Origin: Phylloscopus collybita
Taxonomy: Eukaryota; Chordata; Aves; Passeriformes; Phylloscopidae
NCBI GenBank assembly: GCA_027886175.1
Contig: JAJNNQ010000006.1
Location: 8,742,001 to 8,806,000, forward strand
Reading direction: 5' to 3'
DNA: 64,000 nt
The translations under genes and the position numbers were made by a program. Below are positions 22,846-34,213 of the stretch, piece after piece. Below the pieces are notes generated by a model that was not told the origin of the DNA, ran no database searches, and worked only from the letters and a program-made list of their open reading frames with translations. The first letter of the stretch is position 1. The number at the start of each line of letters is the position of its first letter.

Positions 22846-24002
22846 TAGCATGTTTCTATATCAACATACAAGTCTACTTATGCACAAAAAAAATCCCTTC
22901 ACTTTTTAATAAGGATCTTACTAGAAATTAATATTGTAGAAGCAGCCATAATACATAGGAATATTCAGCAAGATATGTTGCTGGTGTCTTTTATAAGATA
23001 AGATAGGGAAACTAAGAAAATTTGGCTACCTCTGAAAAGATATAGCACTCCCTAAAAGAATAGAGATAGATTAGATAGAGCATCTCAATGTCTTACATTA
23101 AATATTTCCCCCTTCCAAAACAAACAAACAATAAAGAAGATAGATAGGTATCTGATTCCTATTTATTTGTTTTCACTCATCAAAGTCTTCTCCCAAGTTA
23201 AAGCATACAAGTTGCATGCACATATGCAGCTTGAGGAAGAAAGCTCTGCTTTTTAATAATGACCCTTGTAATTGGACCTCTCAATACATACAGAATCATC
23301 AGGCAGTGCATACTAAGAATATTAGCTTTATTTCTTCAGATATGACCACTTTTTTTCAGAATGACTTTTCAAAAACATGTGGTATCCTAGAACCAGTCAT
23401 ACTTGTTTTATCCTGTTAATCAACACTTTTGGGCTTGGTCCCCAGTTGAATTTGCATCTACAGACTCTGAGTTCTGGAAATCCATGCTTAATCCCAGGGC
23501 TTCATCATCCCCTGGGATTTATAATTCCTGGTGTACATTCTTTGGGTGTATAATCCCCAAATACCAACCACTATGGGAAGCAGGATACTGCTGAGGTTCA
23601 GCGTAGCCGGCAGAAAACTGTAATAATGCATGTTGCTCATTTCTCAGCGCACACAATGTTCCTTCTTACAGTCACTGAACTATAAAAATCAAAGGTTCAT
23701 CCAGCTTCATAAACTAAACAGGAGTAGGACGCAGTCAGCATGTTTAGAGGCATAGCCCTTGACAGTTTTAAGGCAACTACTGCTGTAATGGAAAATACTG
23801 TGGTGTAGTTCAGGGCTTATCTAGGAATGGAGACAGTCCCCAAATTGCAAGACACTGGTCATCTTGCCTTTAGGACCATCTAGCTGCATGAATGTAAACT
23901 GTAACATACTGCTTGTTCTCTGAGCTAAATAACAGACTTTTGCTCTTTTACTTATTTTCATTTAGTAGATCTCTACAGCTACCTTAAAAGCAGTTGTAGT
24001 GA
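22846..24002. other. Unique noncoding DNA, weak conserved-element candidate
   Basis: No gene seen. The part near 23585-23720 keeps several CpG dinucleotides (agcgtagccgg, cagcgcacac, ggacgcag) in AT-rich surroundings. That is weak evidence for constraint. Confidence 0.4.
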
Positions 24003-24310
24003 GGTGAGCATTGGTCTCTTCTCCCAGATAACAATAAATAAGTGATAGGACAAGAGGAAACAGCCTCAAGATGGTCCATTGGAGGTTTAGATTTGGTATT
24101 GGGAAACATTTCTTCACTGCAAGGGTTGTCAAGTATTGGAACAGGCTGCCCAGGGAAATGGTGGAGTCATCAGCCCTGGAGGTATTTAAAAGACTGTGGA
24201 TGTGGTGATGAAGAATGTAGTTTAGTGGTGGATTTGGGGTTGTTAGATTAATGGTTGGACTCACTAGCCTTTAAGGTCTTTTCCAACATAAGCTATTCTA
24301 TAATTCTAAG
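24003..24310 (+). mobile_element. CR1 LINE 3' end, sense orientation
   Basis: This copy follows the CR1 sense 3' end closely: ttggtctcttctcccagata, gataggacaagaggaaac, atttcttcactgcaagggtt, ggaacaggctgcccaggg, ggaggtatttaaaagac, gtttagtggtggatttgg, ggttggactcactagcct and aaggtcttttccaac. It ends in attctataattcta. About 308 bp remain with the canonical tail, and it looks better preserved than the other two copies. The frames at 23962-24264 (minus), 24042-24251 and the start of 24255-24497 derive from it. Confidence 0.95.
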
Positions 24311-24521
24311 ATCCTATTTACTAGCCTTGAAACAGACATTAAGAAATATTTTGCAACCTGGGTGTATCTTTAAAATTAAAGAGTCATGTAAATGGGGCAC
24401 ATCTACTCAAGTGACTGCTCAAAGCTTCACTGTGTCCATCCAGATGATCCTGTTCCTTGTCCAAATCTTAAAATCCATGATACTATATTCTTTATAAAAT
24501 TTTCCAAAATACGGCTACACT

Positions 24522-24640
24522 AAAAAAAAAAAACAACCAAAACCAAACAAACAAACAAAACAAAAACAAAACAAAACAAAAAAAAAAAAAAAACCCAAAA
24601 AAAACCAAAACAAAAAAACCCAAACAAAACAAAAACACAC
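24522..24640 (+). repeat. A-rich CAAAA/CAAAC tract
   Basis: About 120 bp of A with scattered C (aaacaaccaaaacc, caaaacaaaaacaaaac). The phenylalanine-rich minus-strand frame at 24492-24710 is its translation. Confidence 0.9.
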
Positions 24641-25802
24641 AGGCATTTTTTTCACACTGAAAACAGAGAAAAGCATGTTTCCAAAGGAAAAATAAGAAAA
24701 GAAATGGCATTTACCTTATTTATTTTTTAGAGCAAGATGACTGACATTATTCTACCCCTAAGTGGAGGAGGACGTTGAAGTGTAGCAATAAAACTTGTCA
24801 AGAATCCTGGCAAAGGAATATTTGCTGAAAATTGTTAAAGGAGTAACCACAATAAAATAGAAAAAAAAACCACCTGAAAGATATACACAGATGTAGAAGA
24901 CAGTGGAAAGAAAGGGAAGGGGCTTTCAACCAATTCAGTTTTATTCTTGAAATATTTTATCATAAGACAGTAGAATTTAAAGCTGTAAAATTTCTTCTCT
25001 ATAACTCTACACTTCTGTGGGCATCATGCCCGTGAAGACACATGCCAATGTGTTCTCATATTGATGTGATGTCAGTTAAAGAGACAATATTATTGCTGAC
25101 CAAATTTTCTCATTTCACCCATTATTCATCATGTTCAGGGGCACATGGTAAACTGCAGAAGTTGTCACTTAGATTGTGCAACTGTACCTCTTTTATGCTC
25201 AGCAAGAACAAATAGTATTCTTTAAAAATTAAAAAATAAAGTATTTGCATAAGGGATTAAAAATGCAGAAATTGATCGAGGTTATCTATTTTATGGCGTT
25301 CATAGCACACCATGTTCTAGGCATTTGTTCTGAGCATGCCTGCAACCTCTTATTCAAGCAGTCTTAGATATCTACTTTCCATGAGAATAATGCAGAATAA
25401 ACTTTATATTTATGCCTAAAATTTAACTTGACCCTATTCAGGGGGAGGAGGGGGCGATTTAATTTCCATTATTCTTCCTTTCTTTTTCTTTACCTGACAA
25501 CTTTCTAATATAAAATGCACGAACAGTGCAATGAGCAGATCTCTAAGACTTCTGTCTCCCTGGTGAGTTGTTCAGTCACGGGGATATACAACCAAGCACC
25601 TTTATGTTTGCTGTCCTAAATGAATCCTGAATCCCTGGGTGCCCAACTGGCCCAGTTTCAATAGTATAAGAACATTTTAGAGGATGGGCTTTTAGGTTAA
25701 TTTCTTTCCCTCTGTTTCTTATTCAATAAAAAGTTTAGTATACCATAGACATTTTACCCTTCACTTTTTTGGTCTTTGATTACTAGAGAGGTGTCAGAGA
25801 GT
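24641..25802. other. Unique noncoding DNA, no gene seen
   Basis: AT-rich DNA with no recognisable feature apart from a short G-rich patch at 25441-25454. Confidence 0.5.
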
Positions 25803-25965
25803 AGCAAGTGTTTGAGTGCTAAGGCACTGACTCACAAGATTGAAATTCAAGTCCTTGCTCTGAAACAGACATCCACATCTTACCCCGAGCAAGCCATAGA
25901 AGCAGTGCATACCTCAGTCCTTAACTGTAAAATGGAAAACAGAAAAATCTTTAAAATCATGCTAC
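25803..25965 (+). mobile_element. Probable ancient MIR/CORE-type SINE
   Basis: The left part resembles a tRNA-derived SINE head: a degraded A box (gagtgctaaggcactgactc) and a degraded B box (gaaattcaagtcc). The right part matches the MIR tail (acctcagtccttaactgtaaaatgga, then an A-rich end). The roughly 160-bp length and the order of the blocks fit a CORE-SINE fossil common to amniotes. The frame at 25776-26054 lies over it and is not considered a gene. Family assignment is from memory of the consensus. Confidence 0.55.
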
Positions 25966-26505
25966 ATAATATAGTACAGTACATGACACAGTACATAGCA
26001 GAATATGAAAGGCAATCATATCCTATGGCAACAGCAGCTATATTCACACTGTAAATATAAACTAAGGCTAGTTAATCCCAGAGAGAGGGGCATCTTTTTC
26101 GCAGAAGTGTCATAGATTTCAATCAGCTTTAATGCCAATTGACTATAAATCACTTGTGATCCCTCTATTGGCATCAGTCTGCTTTAGGCTAAGCTCTTTC
26201 ACAACGCTGTGATATTTCGGTTTCCAGTACTGAAGGTATTTCAATTAATTTTAAAAGATCACTGAGAATTTTTTTCCCACAATAAATAATTCTCTCCACT
26301 TCCGTAAAACCCTTTGTTTCCAACCCTTCAATTTTTGGCACAAATACCTGCCAATCTCCCTTTCACTACTGAATGAAATATAGCATGGAAAGCAAAATGG
26401 AATAGGAAAAAATAAAATAGTGATGCCAGTGAGAGTTTCAAAAAACAGCATTATAAAAACTCCCAGATTAAAAAGCCAGTGAGAAAGATGCAACAGCAAT
26501 AAAAA
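25966..26505. other. Unique noncoding DNA, no gene seen
   Basis: No recognisable feature. The non-repeat end of the minus-strand frame 26251-26760 lies here and shows no domain. Confidence 0.5.
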
Positions 26506-26742
26506 GAAAAGAAAAAAAAAGAAAAGAAAAGAAAAGAAAAGAAAAGAAAAGAAAAGAAAAGAAAAGAAAAGAAAAGAAAAGAAAAGAAATATATAAAACA
26601 AAAAAAAACAAAAACAAAAACAAAAAAAATCAAATACAAAACCCCAAAAAACCCCAACAAAAAAAACCCAAACAAACAAACTGGGAAAAAACCCAACAAA
26701 ACAAAAAGAAAAACAAATGGGTAAAACAAACAAAACCAAAGA
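26506..26742 (+). repeat. (GAAAA)n array followed by CAAAA/CAAAC tract
   Basis: Near-perfect GAAAA units occupy about 26506-26589. After atataaaac the sequence continues as A/C-rich degenerate repeats to 26742. The 169-codon minus-strand frame 26251-26760 and its 92-codon neighbour are translations of this array (repeated Phe/Leu/Ser) and are artefacts. Confidence 0.95.
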
Positions 26743-27094
26743 CAACATCAAAACCTCCATACCTGGAGTGGAAGTTGGAGAGTATTTGAGTAGCTGTTAA
26801 TCAAATATTCACTGTTAAGCAAAAGAAGAAGTTCATTGTAAAAAGAAAATCAAAACCGAAGCCACATGGGAGAGAGAAAGGGAGCATGTTTGAAACAGAG
26901 AAAAAGAACCAAAAGAGAAGATCACTCTACATGTTAAAAGTCTCAGAGACATCTGCCACATGAGACATGGACACTGGTGAGCAAGACATTCCTTCAATGC
27001 ACAGCTCCACCAGTTTTCACTGGCTTTGACAAAACTTCACATTACATGATATCTCAGCCTGTCATGAGATCCTTAGTTGTATCCCCCATCATTT

Positions 27095-27120
27095 TTTGCC
27101 CTCTGTCAACAGAGGGCAAA
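27095..27120. repeat. Perfect inverted repeat: 12-bp arms, 2-nt loop
   Basis: The left arm tttgccctctgt (27095-27106) and right arm acagagggcaaa (27109-27120) are exact complements separated by ca. It is similar in kind to the longer inverted repeat at 2923-2964. The position shows no rho-independent terminator context or gene end. Confidence 0.9.
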
Positions 27121-27299
27121 GACTTTCCATTTCCTAGCTTGCTGTCCCTCTTTATCCATAGGTGCTTCCTTGCAGTCACAACACTTATAATTCAGTGAGA
27201 AGCCTCAAGTTTATTGCTGTATTGCAGAGTGTGTTTTTGAGCCCCACTAAGGCCTTTAATTTTTTTCCAAATCAGCCATGTTTCTCATAGACTAATTCC

Positions 27300-27809
27300 A
27301 TGAGCTTCTTGGCATTAGATTTTAGGGCACAGACAGCATTACCATGTCAGGAAGCAATGTATGTTACAAAAAGCCGCCACCATTCACTGTGTCACTATGT
27401 CACAAGTGCTCCTCTATCTGAAAACCTCAATGAATTTAGGTGTATTACTTCGGGGTTTTTTTCTGCACTTCTCCCACTCCACATTCATCACCAACCAGTC
27501 CTGAGAGGTCCCAGTGCTGCCCCACAGAAGAAACACACTCCTGCTCTTTCTTCACCTCTTATAAAAGCAGCTGAAAATGTACCAAGCAGCTGCAGAAGGC
27601 AGCCAGGGCTGGTGAAATGCTCAGCACCACAGTGTCAGTCCAGTAGGACACCTGGATCCAGGCTCTTATCATCAGCATTCTGCTTCAGGGGACACACTGG
27701 CAAGGGGACACAAGCAGAGCGTCACATCAATCCACAGTGCTCTTTACATAGTGGGAGCCGTTTTCATGTAATGCAAGGTATATACACACACACACATGAG
27801 CATGTTTAA
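27300..27809 (+). other. Open reading frame of 169 codons, coding status doubtful
   Basis: This is the longest frame in the window not made of simple repeat, running from ATG at 27300 to TAA at 27809. The translation has no signal peptide, membrane segment, zinc finger or other motif I recognise. Its end runs into a CA dinucleotide run (27783-27796). The surrounding composition is somewhat less AT-rich, which lengthens chance frames. It could be a chance frame, a lncRNA exon or a taxon-restricted gene. Chance is most likely. Confidence 0.12.
27783..27796 (+). repeat. Short (AC)n run
   Basis: Seven AC-type dinucleotides in a row. Confidence 0.85.
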
Positions 27810-28918
27810 CAATGATTACATAGTTATGAAATATTTTCATTTCTAGAGAAAGAAAAGGTACATTCAGCTCGTCCATAATGCATTCTGCTCTCACATTGCT
27901 CTAAATCTTAATGACCAAGGTCGAGAATAAAGGTGTAAATGTTCATATATTTTGGTAGCAAAAACAGAATAAAATCACAGTATATGATTTATATTAAAAT
28001 TTTAAATGTGAATTTTAGATATGATTCTTTATGCAAACAATGATACAATTACTTTTACTGAAGATAAAAATTAAAAATAAACCATGTCAGATTTGTTCTT
28101 TGTATATTTTTAAAAGCCTCTTCAAAACCACCATGACAAGATTCACTTCTCACACAGCCTAATTCCTCTTACAGCTCTGAATATTGCCATCTCAGGATCT
28201 AGCAGGTTGAGAGACATGTTTTTTCTGCAGATGGCATGAGAGAAAAATCAAGACATGACGTAGAGAAAGATGTTAAGTAGCAACAGACTAATGGAGAACA
28301 TTTTGTCCTACTTTTGAGGAGCACATCAGGAACAGCTTGCTTTTATAGTGGATCTGAAGTATAATCACTGGCACTATATGACTTCTGCAAGCATTGCTCT
28401 GCACTAATCACTGCCATATTATTGTGAGTTTTGCTGAGCATTCTGTAAAAGATACGTTGCATTCTTTTTTTTTTTTTTTTCCTTGGCACTTATCTTGAAA
28501 ATTAATCAGATATACCAAAATCTCTAGACAATAAATAATGATTAAGCTGTAGCTTTTAACATTCTTGATAATTTTCAGAGATTTATTGCTATTCGTTTTA
28601 CTAGCTGCCAAGAATCAAAAATTACTAAATCTATGTATGGATTTCCTTTAGGTAAATCACAATAACTAAATAGTAGAAGTAAGTGATGTCTTTGATGCAA
28701 AAGCATTAAAGCCTTTAAGAACATATTTTTAAATCTGCAGCATTCACCCATTTTTTTACCATAATAAAGGCCAAACATTTTGAAGAACGATTTTTAAAGA
28801 TATATTCAGAAATTTCTATTCAGATAACCATCCAATAACCACACAGAGTTGCTGCAAACACGGGCGACAAGAAATCTATTTAAAATCAGTCTTGTCAAAC
28901 AAGTTGTAAGGACCAAAA
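27810..28918. other. Unique noncoding DNA, no gene seen
   Basis: AT-rich sequence with a T16 run at 28465-28480. No recognisable genes. Confidence 0.5.
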
Positions 28919-28921
28919 TAA

Positions 28922-28956
<35 letters not shown>

Positions 28957-28963
28957 TAATAAT
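28919..28963 (+). repeat. (AAT)n microsatellite, about 15 units
   Basis: Uninterrupted AAT triplets except for one AAC unit near the 3' side. It yields the poly-Tyr stretch of the minus-strand frame 28806-29018. Confidence 0.95.
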
Positions 28964-28975
28964 CTCTTCTAGGCC

Positions 28976-29004
28976 AAGAAAGAAAGAGAGAAAGAGAGAG
29001 AGAA
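28976..29004 (+). repeat. GA-rich purine tract
   Basis: Short tract of AAGA/GAGA units just downstream of the AAT microsatellite. Confidence 0.85.
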
Positions 29005-31180
29005 CAACAAATCTGCAAGTAAAACTATCTAATCATATTATGAAATATTCTATCTGGCAATCCTTCTCTAGAGTGTTAAAGATGTTCAAGCTTCACCAAA
29101 TTAACTTGTGTATCTCCAACAGGGATATGCCTTGTATATATGAATGATGGATTGGGGGATCATGTAATCTGCCAAGCTTCTGGACCTGCTAAGTGTGAAC
29201 TGGCGCTTCCAAAATCTGAGCAGAAGCAGATACTTATGAAACTTATCAATGTTTACCACCTGAGAAAACTGGCCTTTAGGAGTGAGCCCTTACTCTGAAA
29301 ACATTGGGCGAGCAGCCATTGACTTCAACAGATCAGTATCTTACCATGGATTAAGTCTGATATAAAGTGAATTTTATTTCCACCAAGTTGATTTTCAATC
29401 AGGGGAAGGAAATCTGGTTATTCTTTTACTAAAACATTCAGGATTCCTTGGATTTTTTTTTTTAATGGATTTGGACATGCAAGGAGAGGTAAGGAAAGGG
29501 TTTTCTTCAGGATACAAGCAGTTCATTTTCTGTCAGCCTTCTGTGCTGTTCAGAATTTGTGGCAGAATCCCCTACAAGCTCAACATCTAAGAGAAAGCTC
29601 ACCACAGCCACTTGGAATCTTCTCAATAGTGTTTCAAGACAATATAGATTTTATCACAATACCTTTTTCATCTATATCAGGTGTTCCTCTACCAATCAAT
29701 CAAATAAATCAGAAAAATATTTCTGGTTTATTTCTTGCCTTTCCCTCTCCTTAACAGAGGAAAATATCCTTCACTGTTTCAGAAGTCTAAAAATCATCAA
29801 AAGTCTAAAAATATCTCACAATGCTCAAATGTAAGTCTGAAACCACAAGTAATGGCGTATATCATATGTGTATACATTTCAGTCTATAGTCCATATTGAT
29901 ATTCATCTTATCTCTTATCTCTCTTAATCTTATAGGTCTGCATGCATATATACACATGTGAATTTGCTTTCAAGCATGTAAGGAACAGGACTGCCTTTCC
30001 CTGTTTAAATAAGATGTACTACCAGCTGCAACAGCCATCAAGGTTCTCTGGCCTTTAGCCAACTTCGGGCAAAAGTTCATTTGTACCAGCAACCTAAGGA
30101 AAGGGCACTCTTGGGGTTTGGCTTGTGTAAATGGTCTGTCCATGATCACACCACAGTGGAGCCTCCTCTTATGGCAGAGGAAACTCCAAGGTCCTTTGGG
30201 ACGTGCTCCCGTGGTGGTGTGGAGTGGTGGGTTGGTGTAATGAAGGAGTCGATTTCCTGGTGGTGTTTTGGTAGAGGCAAAGTTGCTTGTACTCCCTTAA
30301 GAAATGTTTCTCATCACTTCAAAAACACTGTGGGAAGGCAGTTCTTCTGACACATGAAGCAAGCTCGCCCTGCCCAAACCGGGAGTGTTAGGGATAAATG
30401 CTGAGTATGAGTGTACACGTGTGTATAACATCCAGCCTCTTAAATTTTAATCGAGCTCATACATAAGTTTCTCTGGTGATGGTGAAAGTGTCGGAAGTAC
30501 AAGGCATGCACACACATCTCCCAGCAAATGAAACGTGTCAGCAACAGCTGTAATCAATAACAATATAATATTCTTTCCTAAATAATGGTACAGCAGCAGA
30601 AGTGTGTAAGACAGTGGTGAATTATTCAGTAGGTCTGCTATGCTGCTACATTGCTCCTTCCATGCTTTAAGCTTTTCTACAGCTGCAACACCTGGCACAG
30701 CCCTCTCTGATTTCATCTTCTTCTGAATACCTAAATCTATTTCTTCCCGCTATAAAAATTAAGTTGCCTAAGTGCCTGAAGCTTTAAACAGTCTTAAATG
30801 GCAAAATTGTATGATGTCTTGAAATTTTAAATAAGTGCCTTATTTCCACTTCATAGTTTCACGTGGACATTTGATATGTATGTTAGCAGGCAGCTGCATA
30901 TTACATATTTTTGAAAGTAAATGCTTCAGACTGTGGAAAACTTAATTCACTAGAGGGTGTATGATATTCTGGACAAAGTATTCATTAAAAGACAAAAGGC
31001 AGATCTATTCAAGTGGTTAAAATGAAAGCCCAGGTTACGAAATCCTTACTTAAATTGAACAGTAAGCTACTCCCGTGTAGATACCACTTGGTATTGCCTA
31101 GAATAAGTACTTAGTAATCTAATTTTGTTAAATTAAATGATGCAACATATTGTCAGTCACCTAATTCTCTAAAAATGCAT
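29005..31180. other. Unique noncoding DNA, no gene seen
   Basis: No recognisable gene. The part at about 30060-30400 is less AT-rich than its surroundings (including gggacgtgctcccgtggtggtg) but matches no repeat I know. Confidence 0.45.
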
Positions 31181-31216
31181 ATACATACATATATATATAA
31201 AAATATATGTATATAT
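31181..31216. repeat. AT-rich alternating tract with small inverted repeat
   Basis: The arms atacatatat (31185-31194) and atatatgtat (31203-31212) are complementary. The stretch is alternating AT sequence and may be low complexity only. Confidence 0.75.
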
Positions 31217-34192
31217 GAAGATACATCTGTCAGCACCTAATTAAATATAGATTATTAAACAAACTTTATCATACTGAAAAAATGTCAAAAGTTAAGATCT
31301 GCAACTGTGGTTCACAAAAGGAATGAAATTTCTGCAAGACAAACAGGAAAAATAAGTTGAAACTTTTTTCTTACGTTTTTAAAGAAAAGAGATTTTGTTT
31401 CTGTTTTGTTTATTTCAGCTATTCTGGAAATTATTTAAATCTTTGTCTGGACAGCAACACATTTGTATCTAGAGATATTAATCTAATCTGCCATTCTGCT
31501 AGAGACAGTGAGATCCCTCTTAACGTATTTAATGTGCTGTGCGCAGCTCACTTTTAAATGCCACAAGCAATACAAATCCGTCATCTCTCCTTGGGAAGCT
31601 GCCTGATTCTGTAATACAGCTTACTGCTAAGTAGTTTCTCTGATGCTCAAGCTGTATTTCTCCTGCTTGATTCATGTTCTACTTCCCATTACTTCATGTT
31701 AACTCCCTCTGCCCCTGCTACTAAATGAAGGAGATCTGCTTCTTACCTGTGCTAGCTGCTAACTGCTATGAATGGGGCAGCAAGAAATAAATAACCCCCC
31801 ACCTCGGAAGGTCGCCTCTGTGATGTCCCTGCCTTCAGGCCATTCCTTGGACACTCACTGCTGTCCAGTGCAAGAAGCAGGACCTCTGCTGTGACCTCAG
31901 AAAGCTATTTCCCTCTCCTAGGAGACACTGCTGGATCACTACTGAAATAACTCGGCATTCCTGGAGGAATATGTTATTTTTAAATAGGCAGTGCATTATC
32001 TCTCGAGCTCTTGCGTAGGAAAGGTTTCTAACAACAGTTCCAGGCAGAGCCCAGCCCGCCCAGTGCCATGTGCCTCTCAGCAGCCCATCCTCAACCTCGC
32101 AGTGCGGCACCGAGCAGTGCTGCTGCTGAGGAGCAGAGAGAATGCACGTGAAGGAAGGTCACAAGGTTTCGACCTAGATTTCAGTCAGCAGGAGTCTGCA
32201 TCAGAAAATAAATTTGGATGTACTTCAGCGCCCTTGACAAAAAGTCTACAGGCCTGAGTGAGGGAGGAAAATAAGGTGCAACCTTGCCTTTGCACCACAA
32301 TGCAGAGCAGGGGGATGGAAAGTGGCTATGCCTTCTGTGGTGCTCTCTTGAGATCCTGCATTTAAAAAAAAGGATCTACTGTGTCAAGCAGACTGTCACT
32401 TTGAGCAGAGGAAATAGCTACCTGGCTATGTATGACTGCTGGAACAGAAAATATTTGTTAAACAAGCCATTAAATTTTAATAGTAAAGTTTTGAAAAGTT
32501 GGTTGGGAAATCTATGTGAAAATACTTATGCAAAAACCCTTCTGCAAAAACACTTACACACTAATTATACTTTCGTACCAGAATCCTTTCATGTCTCCCT
32601 CTGATTCTGGAAGCTGAGACATGACCTGTCTAGTCACCATCATCATTGGAATAGGTTGACAATGAAGCAATTTTTTTTGAGTGCTTTTATTACCTTTGGC
32701 AAATGGATATTAAATTACCTGCAAGTTTCCACAAATGTTACTCTAGCAACTCCAGAACATGAAGGAGAAACAAAATGCATTAAATATAAATAACTACATG
32801 AAGATCATAACTGTCCGTCACTGTATCAAAGTGAATGAGCAAGTAATATCAGTTCTACATAGAAAATAACTATTTTCCATAAGTCTTACATGTCCTTAGG
32901 AAAAAATATAACTCTTTTTTTTATTATTTTATTTTTTTTCCTGCTATACAGAGGAGAATTATTTACTAAAGGAAACAACGACAAGACCACATAGGAAAAT
33001 ATATTGTAAACTGTTATCTGCAATTCTTCAGTGAAATGATATATCAGGTTATGTAATCTCAGGTGACAATTCAGATCTATTACAACTAGCATCCATGTTT
33101 ATACAAATAATTCTAATCTTAAATCATCACCACTATTACTGTCTTCTTCAAGTTCCAGCAAAATTTGTATATTAAACAGCACTCATAAAACAAAGTTACA
33201 ACTCGCCAACTGAAAATGGTACAACAATGAAATTATCTAATCTTATTTTAAATAGCTTTTGACAATGGCTGCAGTAGCTCATTGTAACTATCCTACTTGC
33301 ACGACAGCATCTTCACAGGGAAGACCTAATTTCTTTTAATTTCTTGTATTATTGAATTTATTAGCAACACTGAACTGAACTGAACTGAAAGCTTCCCCAT
33401 CTTAAATTTAGTAGTGATAGCTTTTGCTGTGAAACATTCACAGGAATTTTCATTAGTACAGATGTAACTGAAGGGTACTGTCCAAAATACATCTGGAATA
33501 CTAAAGCATTTCCAGTACTGCTAAAGAACAGAAGCGAAACTTCAGATTATCTTCTACTGCATATGGACATCCAGAATTAAACCTACTTCATATTCCCACC
33601 TTGACACAGGCAGATCCTGTTGACAGGACAAGAATTTGCTTTAAAAAAACCAAAAAGTGTTTGCAGTGGCAAAAGCCCTTGAGCAGACAGACGGATGAGG
33701 GAGCAGATCATTGGCAATGCATCCTACCGCCGAAGGAGACCTTGTAATGGGTGTGTAGGCAGAGAGCATGTTGAGATGGGAATGTGTTGGGCAGGAAGCT
33801 TTGATAGGAACTGAGAAACCAAACCAGAATTTGAAATATTCTTTCTGGAACCGGCATACAAAACAGCTGAGAACTTTAAATAGCAAAAAGAACCATGACA
33901 AAAAGATGATGATGACTGCTTCCTGCTGGATTAATTTCAAGGGTTTCCAGTGTTGTGGCCCTGTACTTCATGCTTGTCCTTTACCTTGGTAGTTAGTCTT
34001 GGCATTCTTTTTCATAGATATAATACCAAGTAGAAACTTTCCTTCAAAATTACCCAATTTCATAAGATTATATCTTTGCTTCTGGGTTCTATGAATTATG
34101 TGACATATAACCACAATTTCAGCAGAGTTCAAAGCTTTTCTCTATGGACACTACTGAGAAACCTGCTCTAATGCAAACAAATAAAGTGAGGA
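31217..34192. other. Unique noncoding DNA, no gene seen
   Basis: Contains a (CTGAA) pentanucleotide run of about 4 units near 33369-33389. The region 31700-32260 is GC-richer than average, but its frames (31835-32110 minus, 31991-32257 plus, 32284-32604 plus) show no domain. Confidence 0.45.
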
Positions 34193-34213
34193 GGGGGAGA
34201 TGGGGAGGGTGGG
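34193..34213 (+). other. G-quadruplex-type motif
   Basis: G runs of 5, 4, 3 and 3 are separated by loops AGAT, A and T (34193-34197, 34202-34205, 34207-34209, 34211-34213). This meets the canonical four-run pattern with very short loops. Confidence 0.8.

Noticed and set aside
23962..24264. 100-codon minus-strand ORF and the plus-strand ORF at 24042-24251
   Set aside because: Both lie inside the CR1 3' end and are fragments of the repeat, not genes.
26251..26760. 169-codon minus-strand ORF
   Set aside because: Most of it is the translation of the GAAAA/CAAAA array; the rest shows no domain.
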